64,000 nucleotides of DNA from Bacillota bacterium (GTDB lineage Bacteria; Bacillota; Clostridia; Peptostreptococcales; Anaerovoracaceae). The stretch's first letter is position 1. Each line of letters starts with the position of its first letter. The notes below the pieces were generated by a model. That model was not told the DNA's origin. It did no database searches and saw nothing but the letters and a program-made list of their open reading frames with translations. Made by a program: the position numbers and the translations under genes. Where the stretch lies: the NCBI GenBank assembly GCA_017437745.1, contig JAFRYI010000003.1:90634-154633 (forward strand). The letters are read 5' to 3'. Shown in pieces: positions 53,469-62,045 of this stretch.

Positions 53469-54980
53469 ATGAGCGGTCCTTCCGGAAAAACCTACATAGC
53501 CATAGATCTTAAGTCTTTCTACGCCTCGGTGGAATGCGCCGCCAGGGGATTGGATCCGCTTACGACCAACCTCGTGGTGGCGGACGAGAGCCGTACGGAA
53601 AAGACCATATGCCTTGCCGTCACACCGTCGCTTAAAAGCTACGGCGTTTCAGGACGCGCAAGGCTTTTTGAAGTCGTGGAACGCGTAAAGGAGATAAACG
53701 CGGACAGAAAGGCAAAGGCTCCCGGCCGCAGATTCACCGCAAAGAGTTTCTCGGATCCGGAACTTAAGAAGGACCCGTCGCTCCAGCTGGATTTCATCAT
53801 AGCTAAGCCCAGAATGGCGGAGTACATGCGCGTAAGCACGGAGATATTCAACATCTACATGCGCCATGTGTCCGCCGAGGACATGCACGTGTATTCCGTG
53901 GATGAAGTATTCATAGACGCCACCAGCTATCTGAAGCTATATGGGCTTACCGGAAAGGAGTTCGCGTCAAGGCTGGTCGGCGAGGTCCTTAAGGAGACCG
54001 GCATCACGGCCACGGCCGGAGTGGGCAGCAACCTGTACCTGTGCAAGATAGCCATGGACATAGTCGCAAAGCACATGCCCGCGGACGAGAACGGCGTGCG
54101 CATAGCAGAACTGGACGAGCAGTCCTACAGGGAGCTTCTGTGGGACCATACGCCGATAACCGACTTCTGGAGGATAGGAAAAGGCTACGCCAAAAGACTG
54201 GCAGCGGCCGGGATGTACACCATGGGTGACGTGGCAAGGTGCTCGGTGCGCAGCGAGGGCCTTCTGTACAAGATGTTCGGAGTAAACGCGGAGCTTCTGA
54301 TAGATCACGCCTGGGGCTGGGAACCCTGCACGATAGCGGACATAAAGAACTACAGACCATCGGACCGCAGCTTAAGCTCCGGCCAGGTGCTCTCCAGACC
54401 TTACAGTTTCGAAGACGCAAGGCTCATAGTCCGCGAGATGACGGACAGCCTCAGTCTGGACCTTGTCCGCAAAGGAGTGCTTACGGATCAGATAGTACTT
54501 ACGGTGTGCTACGATACGGAGAACATAAGCAGAAGAACGGACAGCGCGTTCAAAGGGCAGACTAAGAAGGACTATTACGGACGGACGGCTCCGAAGGACG
54601 CCCACGGGTCGATCAATATCCCGGGAGGCTTCACTTCGTCCGGGAAATCGATGATGGACGCGGTAACGGAGCTCTACGACGCAATAGTCGACAGGGAGCT
54701 TCTGGTAAGGCGCATGTACGTGGTCGCCAATCACGTCCGCACGGAGCGGAGGGTGGCGGAGGAATCAGCCGAGCAGCAGCTGGACATCTTCTCCATGATG
54801 GAGGACAAAGCGCCGGAAGAGCAGAAAAAGAAGGACGATCAGGCCGAAAGGGCCCGCCAGGAGGCAGTTCTCAGGATACGCAGCAGATACGGCAAGAACG
54901 CAATCGTAAGGGGAATGGACCTTCAGGATGCTGCCACCGCAATGGAAAGGAACGCTCAGGTAGGAGGGCACAAAGCCTGA
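53469..54980 (+). CDS. Y-family translesion DNA polymerase (UmuC-like)
   Basis: 503 residues. First metal motif AIDLKSFYASVEC, palm motif YSVDEVFIDATSY, finger/thumb blocks, and a little-finger domain with GKGYAKRL. The longer C-terminus with IDHAWGWEP and a charged tail is typical of the UmuC/ImpB-type repair polymerases of Firmicutes. Such enzymes copy damaged DNA and are usually SOS-induced, which agrees with the upstream LexA box if the operon is continuous. Confidence 0.9.
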   Translation: MSGPSGKTYIAIDLKSFYASVECAARGLDPLTTNLVVADESRTEKTICLAVTPSLKSYGVSGRARLFEVVERVKEINADRKAKAPGRRFTAKSFSDPELKKDPSLQLDFIIAKPRMAEYMRVSTEIFNIYMRHVSAEDMHVYSVDEVFIDATSYLKLYGLTGKEFASRLVGEVLKETGITATAGVGSNLYLCKIAMDIVAKHMPADENGVRIAELDEQSYRELLWDHTPITDFWRIGKGYAKRLAAAGMYTMGDVARCSVRSEGLLYKMFGVNAELLIDHAWGWEPCTIADIKNYRPSDRSLSSGQVLSRPYSFEDARLIVREMTDSLSLDLVRKGVLTDQIVLTVCYDTENISRRTDSAFKGQTKKDYYGRTAPKDAHGSINIPGGFTSSGKSMMDAVTELYDAIVDRELLVRRMYVVANHVRTERRVAEESAEQQLDIFSMMEDKAPEEQKKKDDQAERARQEAVLRIRSRYGKNAIVRGMDLQDAATAMERNAQVGGHKA

Positions 54981-55014
54981 GGATCTGAAGAACGGTTACG
55001 GAGGAAACGGTAAA

Positions 55015-55245
55015 ATGGCTTCCGCTCGCGACAAATACAGCGATATAATAGACATGGAGTACCGCGGTACAAGAAGGCACAGCCACATGTCCGCCGAGGG
55101 CAGGGCCGGGCAGTTCTCGCCGTTCGCGGCGCTTACGGGCTTCGACGAGCAGATAGACGAGGCCGCCGTAAACTACGACGGCACAACGGAGACCTACGCT
55201 CAGGACTACGACAACGATATATACAGGTCGGATCAGAACGACTGA
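55015..55245 (+). CDS. Small conserved protein following the Y-family polymerase
   Basis: 76 residues, with GGAGG before ATG 55015. The stretch AGQFSPFAALTGFDEQI resembles small acidic proteins often encoded beside clostridial UmuC-like polymerases; a distant tie to YolD-like proteins is possible but I cannot prove it. Likely co-transcribed with the polymerase. Confidence 0.6.
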   Translation: MASARDKYSDIIDMEYRGTRRHSHMSAEGRAGQFSPFAALTGFDEQIDEAAVNYDGTTETYAQDYDNDIYRSDQND

Positions 55246-55275
55246 CCCGCGCCGGAAACATATAAGGAGATCATG

Positions 55276-56496
55276 ATGAGTTATTACAACGGAAAAGTCA
55301 TCGAACGTTTTCTGGACTACGTATCGTATCCCACAGCTTCGGAATACGACATGGAGGACGTGCCTTCGACAAAAAGCCAGTTCGCGCTCGCGGAACGCAT
55401 CGCCGCGGAACTGAAGGAGATAGGCCTGGAAGGCGTCCGAGTGGACGAAAGATGCTACGTCTACGGCTTTCTGCCGGCAAGCGCAGGATGCGAAGGTCTG
55501 CCGTGCATAGGATTCATAGGGCACATGGACACTTCTCCGGACGCGCCGGGGGAGAACATAAAGCCGAGGATCATAAAGTACGAAGGAGGGGACATAGACC
55601 AGGGCTGCGGATCTATAGCCGTCAGGGACTTCCCGTTCCTTAAGAACTACGTCGGACAGAGGCTGATAATAACCGACGGCACTACGCTACTGGGCGCGGA
55701 CGACAAGGCCGGCGTCTCGGAGATAGTAAGCGCGGTTGAGTATCTTGCGGATCATCCGGAAATAAAGCATCCCAGGATCGCTGTCGGGTTCACGCCGGAC
55801 GAGGAAGTCGGACGCGGAGCGGACTTCTTCGACATCAAGGGCTTCGGAGCGGAGTTCGGCTACACGGTGGACGGCGGAACGCTGGGCGAACTGGAATACG
55901 AGAATTTCAACGCCGCGGCGGCGCTTCTTAAGGTAAAGGGCCTTAACATACATCCGGGCAGCGCCAAGGGCAAGATGAAGAACGCCGTGCTGATCGCTTC
56001 CGAGTTCGTATCCATGCTTCCGGAGGACCAGACCCCGGCCAGGACAGAAGGCTACGAAGGCTTCTTCCACGTACAGGAGATACAAGGCGACGAGACGTCC
56101 GCCACGGTAAAGATGCTCGTGCGCGACCACGACATGGCAAAGTTCACAGCCAAGAAGGAACTGCTCAAGGAGCTCGAGAGCCGCATAAACGAAAAGTACG
56201 GCGAGGGCACCGCTGAGTGCGCCGTAAAGGACAGTTATTACAACATGAAGGAGAAGATCCTTCCGGTAATGCATATAATCAGAAGGGCGGAGGACGCCCT
56301 GAGGGCTGCCGGCGTGGAGCCTGTGACGGTCCCCATCCGCGGAGGCACTGACGGCGCAAGGCTGTCTTACGAAGGTCTGCCTTGTCCGAATCTCTGCACC
56401 GGAGGCGAGAACTATCACTCCGTCAAGGAGTTCGTATCCGCGGACGCCATGGAGAAGATGGTAGAAGTAATAGTCAACATCGCGAAAGCGCAATGA
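55276..56496 (+). CDS. pepT: Peptidase T (tripeptide aminopeptidase)
   Basis: 406 residues; ATG 55276 is preferred over 55273 because it leaves five bases after AAGGAGA. M20-family metal ligands: GHMDTSPD, LGADDKAG, DEEVGRGAD, and GGTDGARLS near the end. It trims tripeptides in the cytoplasm. 27 bases of gap to the previous small gene. Confidence 0.93.
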   Translation: MSYYNGKVIERFLDYVSYPTASEYDMEDVPSTKSQFALAERIAAELKEIGLEGVRVDERCYVYGFLPASAGCEGLPCIGFIGHMDTSPDAPGENIKPRIIKYEGGDIDQGCGSIAVRDFPFLKNYVGQRLIITDGTTLLGADDKAGVSEIVSAVEYLADHPEIKHPRIAVGFTPDEEVGRGADFFDIKGFGAEFGYTVDGGTLGELEYENFNAAAALLKVKGLNIHPGSAKGKMKNAVLIASEFVSMLPEDQTPARTEGYEGFFHVQEIQGDETSATVKMLVRDHDMAKFTAKKELLKELESRINEKYGEGTAECAVKDSYYNMKEKILPVMHIIRRAEDALRAAGVEPVTVPIRGGTDGARLSYEGLPCPNLCTGGENYHSVKEFVSADAMEKMVEVIVNIAKAQ

Positions 56497-56535
56497 CCGT
56501 GGCGCTGAGCGCCTTACCGTTAAGATCCCGTCGCA

Positions 56536-57105
56536 ATGATAGAATACCAGCTCATCAGAAGCAAAAGAAAGACCATAGGCATGCAGGTAAAGCCGGACGG
56601 TACGGTGGAGGTCCGGGCGCCTTATCTTGCGCCGAAGTTCGAGATAGATCTGTTCGTAAGAGCCCACGAGGACTGGGCAAGAAGGCAGATCGCAAGGCAG
56701 GAGAAGGCCAGGGCTGCCGCCGGGGACGTAAAGGTGATGACGGACGAACAGTTCCGGCGCCTTAAGAAGCTCGCCAGGCAGTACATACCGGGCAGAGTCG
56801 CTTATTTCGCAAGGCTTGCCGGCGTTTCGCACAGAGTCAGCGGCGTGTCGATACGCTGCCAGAAGACGCGCTGGGGAAGCTGCACCGCTAACGGCAGCAT
56901 AAGCATAAACTGCCTTCTGATGCTCGCGCCGAAGGAGGTCCTGGATTCCGTCTGCGCCCACGAGGTCTGCCACCTGCTGGAGATGAACCATTCGGCCCGT
57001 TTCTACTCGGAGGTCTACAGGATATTCCCGGAATACAGGAAGCACTATGCGTGGCTCAAGAAGAACGGAAGCATCCTGCAGTCGATGGTGCCGCGCGGCG
57101 ACTGA
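56536..57105 (+). CDS. YgjP-like (DUF45) metallopeptidase
   Basis: 189 residues. The zinc motif is HEVCHLLEMNHSARFYSEV (HExxH-like H-E-V-C-H plus a third His and Glu), with the W-G-S-C block TRWGSCTANGSISINCLL before it, as in the YgjP/WSS1-like family. Probably a cytoplasmic protease, substrate unknown. Confidence 0.88.
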   Translation: MIEYQLIRSKRKTIGMQVKPDGTVEVRAPYLAPKFEIDLFVRAHEDWARRQIARQEKARAAAGDVKVMTDEQFRRLKKLARQYIPGRVAYFARLAGVSHRVSGVSIRCQKTRWGSCTANGSISINCLLMLAPKEVLDSVCAHEVCHLLEMNHSARFYSEVYRIFPEYRKHYAWLKKNGSILQSMVPRGD

Positions 57106-57244
57106 TACGCTCCCGGCTCCGCGGATCGAAAACCGCGCCGGATTTTATCTATTCTTCACACAAACTATATTTACTTTGCGGAAAAACGTTTATAATGAAA
57201 ACTGTAAGTTAGGTTTTCCCGTGTTCATGAAAGGGGATAAAAAG

Positions 57245-57388
57245 ATGACTCTCACCAAGAAGATCGTAGCTGTCGTTCTCGCCGCGGTCCTGGCGCTTTC
57301 CTGCCTCGCGGCCTGCGGTACCACCGCTTCCGTCGTTAACCGCAACCCGGACAGCAACAGAGGCACCAGCATACACAACGGTTTCTGA
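57245..57388 (+). CDS. Small putative lipoprotein
   Basis: 47 residues from ATG 57245, after AAAGGGG. A short basic start, a hydrophobic core and the lipobox LAAC (Cys near 23) mark it as a lipoprotein; the mature part is only about 24 residues. A TATAAT at 57191-57196 may be its promoter. No family recognised. Confidence 0.5.
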   Translation: MTLTKKIVAVVLAAVLALSCLAACGTTASVVNRNPDSNRGTSIHNGF

Positions 57389-57391
57389 TCC

Positions 57392-57976
57392 ATGAAGATC
57401 ACCTATTACGGACATTCGTGCTTTACGCTTGAGTCGGACGGTTTTGTGATCGCGCTCGACCCCTACAACGACATGGTCCCCGGCTACGGGGATCTTAAGC
57501 TGTCCGCAAACAAGGTCTACTGTTCGCACGGTCACCTGGATCACGCCTACACGGACGCCGTGGAGAGAATTCCTGCGGACCGTCCCAGTCCTTTCATAGT
57601 GGAGGAACTGGAGCTTCCGCACGACGATGCCGGCGGATCGAAGAGGGGATTCACATTCGTAAGGATGTTCACCGCGGAAGGAAAGACTGTCGTACATTAC
57701 GGTGATCTGGGCTGCGCGCTGCCGGACGGCGATTCGGACCTCTTCAGAGGCGCGGACGTCGCTCTGGTCCCTGTAGGAGGCGTATTCACCATAGACGGGC
57801 AGGGCGCCCTGGAACTTATAGAGCGCACCAAGCCGGTCCTGGCGATACCCATGCACTACAGAAAAGGCGATCAGGGCCTCAGGCCCGTGGCCGAGCTTTC
57901 TGATTTTCTCAAGTTATGTGAAGGCAGGGATGTAAACGTCAAGGTACTGGAATACGGAGAAAGTTACACAATTTAA
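57392..57976 (+). CDS. MBL-fold metallo-hydrolase
   Basis: 194 residues. The metal motif is SHGHLDHAYT (H-x-H-x-D-H), with HYGDLG and IPMHYRKGD as later ligands. It resembles the short UPF0173/L-ascorbate-lactonase-like group. It begins three bases after the lipoprotein gene. Confidence 0.85.
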   Translation: MKITYYGHSCFTLESDGFVIALDPYNDMVPGYGDLKLSANKVYCSHGHLDHAYTDAVERIPADRPSPFIVEELELPHDDAGGSKRGFTFVRMFTAEGKTVVHYGDLGCALPDGDSDLFRGADVALVPVGGVFTIDGQGALELIERTKPVLAIPMHYRKGDQGLRPVAELSDFLKLCEGRDVNVKVLEYGESYTI

Positions 57977-58001
57977 ATTATGTAAAATGGTACCCATAAA
58001 G

Positions 58002-58031
58002 AAGACCGGAGCTTTTGCCCCGGTCTTTTAT
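58002..58031. terminator. Terminator between convergent genes
   Basis: AAGACCGG / CCGGTCTT arms with a ten-base loop, followed by TTTA. Confidence 0.75.
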
Positions 58032-58105
58032 CGTTCCGGTATGCGGATCCGTGTCTTTGCGATCGCTGGTCCGAAGATCCTACCTGATATTGCTTTCGGA
58101 TCTTT

Positions 58106-59323
58106 TTACAGAGCTCCTGTATGGGCGCTGTAGTATTTGGCAAGTCCGCCTTCCGCGGTCTCCCTGTAGCTTCTTCCCAGGTCCTTCCCGGTCTCGTACA
58201 TGGTCTTAACGATCGTGTCGAAGGATATCTTCCGGGAGTTTGTAAGGAAATGCGCCAGCGATACGGCGTTTATGGCCCTCATCGCGGCTACCGCGTTGCG
58301 TTCTATGCAGGGTATCTGCACCAGTCCGCCTACAGGGTCGCAGGTAAGTCCCAGCATGTGTTCCATGCTTATCTCCGCCGCGTATTCTATCTGGTCCATG
58401 CTCATGCCCAGAAGCTCCGCCAGTCCGGCAGCCGCCATGCAGCATGCCGTTCCTATCTCTGCCTGGCATCCGCATTCCGCGCCGGATATGGACGCGTTTG
58501 TCTTTATTATGTTTCCGATGACACCCGCTGTTGCAAGGGCTCTCTCTATCTGCTCGTCGGAGATCCCCAGCTTAAGCTGGTTGTAGTAGAGCACCGCGGG
58601 CACCACGCCGCTGGCTCCGCATGTGGGAGCCGTTACCACCGTTCCCGCGCCCGCGTTCTGTTCCGCCGCCGCGAAAGCGTAAGCGCAGACTATGCGGTTC
58701 TCCCTGGTCTCCGGCGTTTCGGAAGGGGAGAACTGGCCGAAAAGATATCCGGCCTTCCTCTGGACTTCCAGGCCTCCGGGCAGAGTCCCCTTGGCCGCCA
58801 GACCTTCGCGTATGGCGTTCTTCATCGCGTCCCATACCTTAGCCATGTAGTCCCAGAGCTGCGGGCCTTCCATCTCTTCAGCGTACTGCCAGATCCGTAT
58901 GTCTTTCCCTGCGCAGTACTTCGATATCTTGTCGAAACTGTTGTGGGGATATATCTCCGGAGCCTCCACGTAGGTGCTGTCCGCGAATCTTATTGCTCCG
59001 CCGCCTATGCTGTAGACACGCTTGGTGGCAAGGACTTTGCCGCCTTTCATCACGGTCATGTCCATGCCGTTCGGGTGCTCCAGTCCTTCCTCGGTCTTCG
59101 CGTCGAAAACTATCTCCACCGGAAGGGGAGCGAAGCTCTCTTCCAGTACCTTGTCCGTCATGTGTCCGCGTCCGGTCTTGGCCAGCGATCCGTAGAGAGT
59201 AACTTTAAAAGAGTCCGCCTCCGGGTACATCTCACGCAGAAGGCGCGCGGCGCGTTCGGGCCCCATGCTGTGCGAGCTGGACGGCCCTTTTCCTATTCTG
59301 TAAAGGTGAGTGAGGCTTTTCAT
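58106..59323 (-). CDS. sdaA: L-serine ammonia-lyase, iron-sulfur type, single chain
   Basis: 405 residues: an N-terminal beta domain with IGPSSSHSMGPERAA-like KGPSSSHSMGPERA, fused to the alpha domain with TAPTCGASGVVPA and two further cysteines (CGCQAEIG, GLTCDPVGG) that bind an oxygen-sensitive [4Fe-4S] cluster. It deaminates serine to pyruvate, typical of amino-acid fermenters. In many Gram-positives the two parts are separate (sdaAA/sdaAB). The ThrH and serine metabolism genes are not in the same operon. Confidence 0.93.
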   Translation of the reverse strand: MKSLTHLYRIGKGPSSSHSMGPERAARLLREMYPEADSFKVTLYGSLAKTGRGHMTDKVLEESFAPLPVEIVFDAKTEEGLEHPNGMDMTVMKGGKVLATKRVYSIGGGAIRFADSTYVEAPEIYPHNSFDKISKYCAGKDIRIWQYAEEMEGPQLWDYMAKVWDAMKNAIREGLAAKGTLPGGLEVQRKAGYLFGQFSPSETPETRENRIVCAYAFAAAEQNAGAGTVVTAPTCGASGVVPAVLYYNQLKLGISDEQIERALATAGVIGNIIKTNASISGAECGCQAEIGTACCMAAAGLAELLGMSMDQIEYAAEISMEHMLGLTCDPVGGLVQIPCIERNAVAAMRAINAVSLAHFLTNSRKISFDTIVKTMYETGKDLGRSYRETAEGGLAKYYSAHTGAL

Positions 59324-59340
59324 CTTATGATCTTAACGCC

Positions 59341-60150
59341 TCAGATGCTGTATTCTATTCCGAACTCTTCGAGCATCACAGGGGAGAGTTCCTTATTGTC
59401 TATGGTGCGCTCTTCCAGGAGCTTTCCGCTGGGATCTTTGAGCGTTATGACGGACGTCTGTGCTTTTTCGACGGTGCCGTCGCTCACAAGGTTCCTGCGG
59501 TTCTCTTCCGGCGTCATTATTACCAGGGAGAGCCTTGTGCGGAACGTGGACTTGGGGTCCAGAGAGCAGGCGATGTTCGGGTTTATGAAGTCGATCGGAA
59601 GCATGGGTCTGTCCTCGAAGCGCAGGATCTCTTCCTCACCGTCTTCCTTCTTGACGAACACTTTGCAGATGCCGTCTTCATACACTGCCTTGTAGCCGTA
59701 CTTTACGTAGCCTGCGTTGAACTCCGCGGGCTCCGGGAAGAATATGAAGCCCAGCCCCGCGTCGCAGAAATATTTCTTTCCGTCCAGCCTTACGACTACT
59801 CCGCGGTGCCTGCAGGGCGGCAGGAAGTCGCGGCCCTTGGTGATGCGTATCTCAACGCTGTAGCAGTCGAAACCTATCGTGCGCAGCGCCGCCTCCAGAA
59901 GGGCGTTTATCTCGAAGCAGTATCCGCCCCTGCGCTTTACGACTATCTTGTCGAAAAGATAAGGTATCGAAAGGGAAGGCTCCTTAGCCTCGGCCCACAC
60001 GTCCAGGTTGTCGAAAGGCACGTGCCTGTGGTGGTTGTACATTATCTTCTTAAGGCTTGCCAGGTCCGGCTTTATCTCCGCCGGGTCCAGTTCTATGCGA
60101 CGCAGGAACGCAGCTATGTCCTCCACGTTGGCGTAAAAGTCTTCGTACAT
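59341..60150 (-). CDS. Arylamine N-acetyltransferase
   Basis: 269 residues. The Cys-His-Asp triad can be placed: RRGGYCFEIN, HRGVVV and CDAGLGF. The enzyme transfers acetyl from acetyl-CoA to aromatic amines and hydrazines. It sits 17 bases upstream of the serine dehydratase on the same strand and 18 bases after the PucR regulator, so the three may be one operon. Confidence 0.85.
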   Translation of the reverse strand: MYEDFYANVEDIAAFLRRIELDPAEIKPDLASLKKIMYNHHRHVPFDNLDVWAEAKEPSLSIPYLFDKIVVKRRGGYCFEINALLEAALRTIGFDCYSVEIRITKGRDFLPPCRHRGVVVRLDGKKYFCDAGLGFIFFPEPAEFNAGYVKYGYKAVYEDGICKVFVKKEDGEEEILRFEDRPMLPIDFINPNIACSLDPKSTFRTRLSLVIMTPEENRRNLVSDGTVEKAQTSVITLKDPSGKLLEERTIDNKELSPVMLEEFGIEYSI

Positions 60151-60168
60151 TTCTTTTCCTTTCCGGTT

Positions 60169-61719
60169 CTATTTCTTGTATATCTCATAGCAGAGCATAA
60201 GCCTAAGGCGGACGTCCGGGTCCGAAAGATCCAGACCGGTCATCTCGCATATCTTGCCTATCCTGTAGATGACGTTGTTGCGGTGCATGTGCATTATCTG
60301 CGCAGTCTCGGAGGCCTTTCTCTCGTTGACAAGGTACGCGTACAGCAGCTCGAAGTTGTTTGTGCCGCGTTTTGAGTCGTTCTCGCTGAGCTTGTCCAGC
60401 GCCCTGTAGGCCGCGGAATACTTGATCACCGAAACGTCCGAGTCGGCTTTCGTAAGCGCGTAGGCAGGGTAGCAGCGCGAGAACGTGCATACTCTGGTGT
60501 AGTCCTTCTTCGGCTTTTCCCCGAGGTCCACGGGATCGCTGTGGCGGGGCGATTTTAGCGCGATCTCAGCCTGCGCTCCGGCTGTCTTTATCTCCAGAAG
60601 GCTTACGAAAGGATCGCTTACTCCGCAGGCCGCGTTGTAACGTTCCATAATGTCCTGAAGTATGTCTTCCAGCCCTTCGACAGGCTTTCTGGTGTCGTAG
60701 GGGATGAGCGCTATTAGTATGTCGCTGCTCAGCGTCACCCTGGACTGCGCTATGCGGCCGGACAGTTCGTTGCAAAGCCTCTGCAGCATTATGCCCGCGC
60801 TGTCGTCCGCGGAGACCTTTACCAGAACGAAGCTGCCGTTTACGGTGAGGCCCGAGTTCTTTGCCCTCTGCGCCACCGTTTCGGGGCTCAGATCCGAAGA
60901 TTCCAGCAGATCCAGGAGCAGACTGTCGTAGATGTGCGGCATCTGGTTGTTCTCTATCCACTGGCGCTCGAAGCATATCATCAGGTGCTCTATGAGTATG
61001 CGGAACAGATCCTTAAGACCGGCGCTTGGAGGCCTGTGATCGCAGAGCATTACAACGTGAGCATAGTAGGAATTATTGTAGTGTATGACCTTGCTCATCA
61101 TCGGGACGGATGTTATCAGACCTTTTTCCCGGACGTATATGTCGTCCGCGTCCTTCCAGAAGTTCATGAGCTTGGATCTGTTGAAGAGGTTGATGGCGTC
61201 CTGGTCGTGGTAGCCTTTCTCCACGAGCCTTTGGGTTATCTCGTCGGTGCACTTCAGCCCCTGCGTGTACGCCACCAGCGAGAACGCCGAATCGGAGATG
61301 GTTATGAAGTTTCCTATGACGCTCTCGGACAGCGACAGTATCTCCTGGATGGAGCGGTGCTTTATCAGGCACTGGTCCATGGCCGTGCACCAGTCGAAGT
61401 ATTTTTCGAAGATGCTCTGGACGCGTATGAAGAACAGTTCCGGACGCAGATCCGTGTCGAACAGGACCATGTTCTGGAGTATCGCGGAATCCCTCGGAAG
61501 AGGGGAGTCTATTACCGCCGCCACGGAGTATTCGTGGCCCAGACCCTTGGCTTTAAGAGCCTGCGAAAGCTTGCAGACGATGAGCTTGTTGCTTGGGTTC
61601 TTTTCCGGGTTGGGGCTTATCAGCCGCACACCGGTAAATGCCCTGGATTTGTCCTTTATGTAGCACAAAGGATTGCAGTCGGCCAGGTCGTCCAGCAGAA
61701 TGTTTAGTGTAAGTTCCAT
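60169..61719 (-). CDS. PucR/CdaR-type transcriptional regulator
   Basis: 516 residues. The C-terminal HTH_30 domain is visible as YAYLVNERKASETAQIMHMHRNNVIYRIGKICEMTGLDL, the PucR signature. The N-terminal two thirds have no recognised sensor domain. PucR-type regulators control purine, sugar-acid or amino-acid catabolism genes. It is divergent from the corrinoid gene and shares its 326-base control region, so that gene is a possible target. Confidence 0.82.
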   Translation of the reverse strand: MELTLNILLDDLADCNPLCYIKDKSRAFTGVRLISPNPEKNPSNKLIVCKLSQALKAKGLGHEYSVAAVIDSPLPRDSAILQNMVLFDTDLRPELFFIRVQSIFEKYFDWCTAMDQCLIKHRSIQEILSLSESVIGNFITISDSAFSLVAYTQGLKCTDEITQRLVEKGYHDQDAINLFNRSKLMNFWKDADDIYVREKGLITSVPMMSKVIHYNNSYYAHVVMLCDHRPPSAGLKDLFRILIEHLMICFERQWIENNQMPHIYDSLLLDLLESSDLSPETVAQRAKNSGLTVNGSFVLVKVSADDSAGIMLQRLCNELSGRIAQSRVTLSSDILIALIPYDTRKPVEGLEDILQDIMERYNAACGVSDPFVSLLEIKTAGAQAEIALKSPRHSDPVDLGEKPKKDYTRVCTFSRCYPAYALTKADSDVSVIKYSAAYRALDKLSENDSKRGTNNFELLYAYLVNERKASETAQIMHMHRNNVIYRIGKICEMTGLDLSDPDVRLRLMLCYEIYKK

Positions 61720-61930
61720 AATAATACCTCTGTGTCTATAAGATATTTGAAATTTAGCATTTTTACAAGCGTTTTTTGGTATTAATTACAATAATAGTAA
61801 AATATTGTACGTTTTCGTTCGCGATTTTGACTAAAAACGACGGCGTGAAAAAGGCATTTAATTGCTTGAAAATAAAATGCCGCCGCCCATTATTGTTATT
61901 TCCTACAATGCTATTTACATGCCTGTGACT

Positions 61931-61936
61931 TATAAT
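61931..61936 (+). promoter_or_regulatory. -10 box for the corrinoid-fhs transcript
   Basis: Perfect TATAAT (within TATAATATAA). No good -35 box lies 16-18 bases upstream, which suggests activator dependence. Confidence 0.5.
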
Positions 61937-61950
61937 ATAACAGTAAACCA

Positions 61951-62004
61951 GTACTCTGCCCGAAGACCCATGCAGTGGACGAGCGGAAGGCCCCGGCGGG
62001 GTAC
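61951..62004 (+). ncRNA. Structured 5' leader element before the corrinoid gene
   Basis: GTACTCTGCC (61951-61960) pairs over ten positions with GGCGGGGTAC (61995-62004), including three G-U pairs, enclosing a 34-base purine-rich loop region (GAAGACCC ... GGAAGGCCCC). It begins just after the predicted start point and ends about 40 bases before the ATG. I do not recognise it as a known riboswitch class. Confidence 0.45.
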
Positions 62005-62045
62005 CGAATTTAAGATTTGTTTTTACAGGAAGGAGAAACAAAACA

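Larger units (their letters stand above)
61720..62045. other. Divergent control region between the PucR gene and the corrinoid gene
   Basis: 326 AT-rich bases. Contains an inverted repeat GGCATTT (61854-61860)/AAATGCC (61876-61882), a -10 box at 61931-61936, and a structured leader at 61951-62004. No coding frame. The inverted repeat is a candidate regulator site for the divergent PucR protein. Confidence 0.55.

Noticed and set aside
61951..62004. ZTP or THF riboswitch before the corrinoid gene
   Set aside because: The conserved core sequences of both classes are not found, although the gene context (fhs) would suit them.
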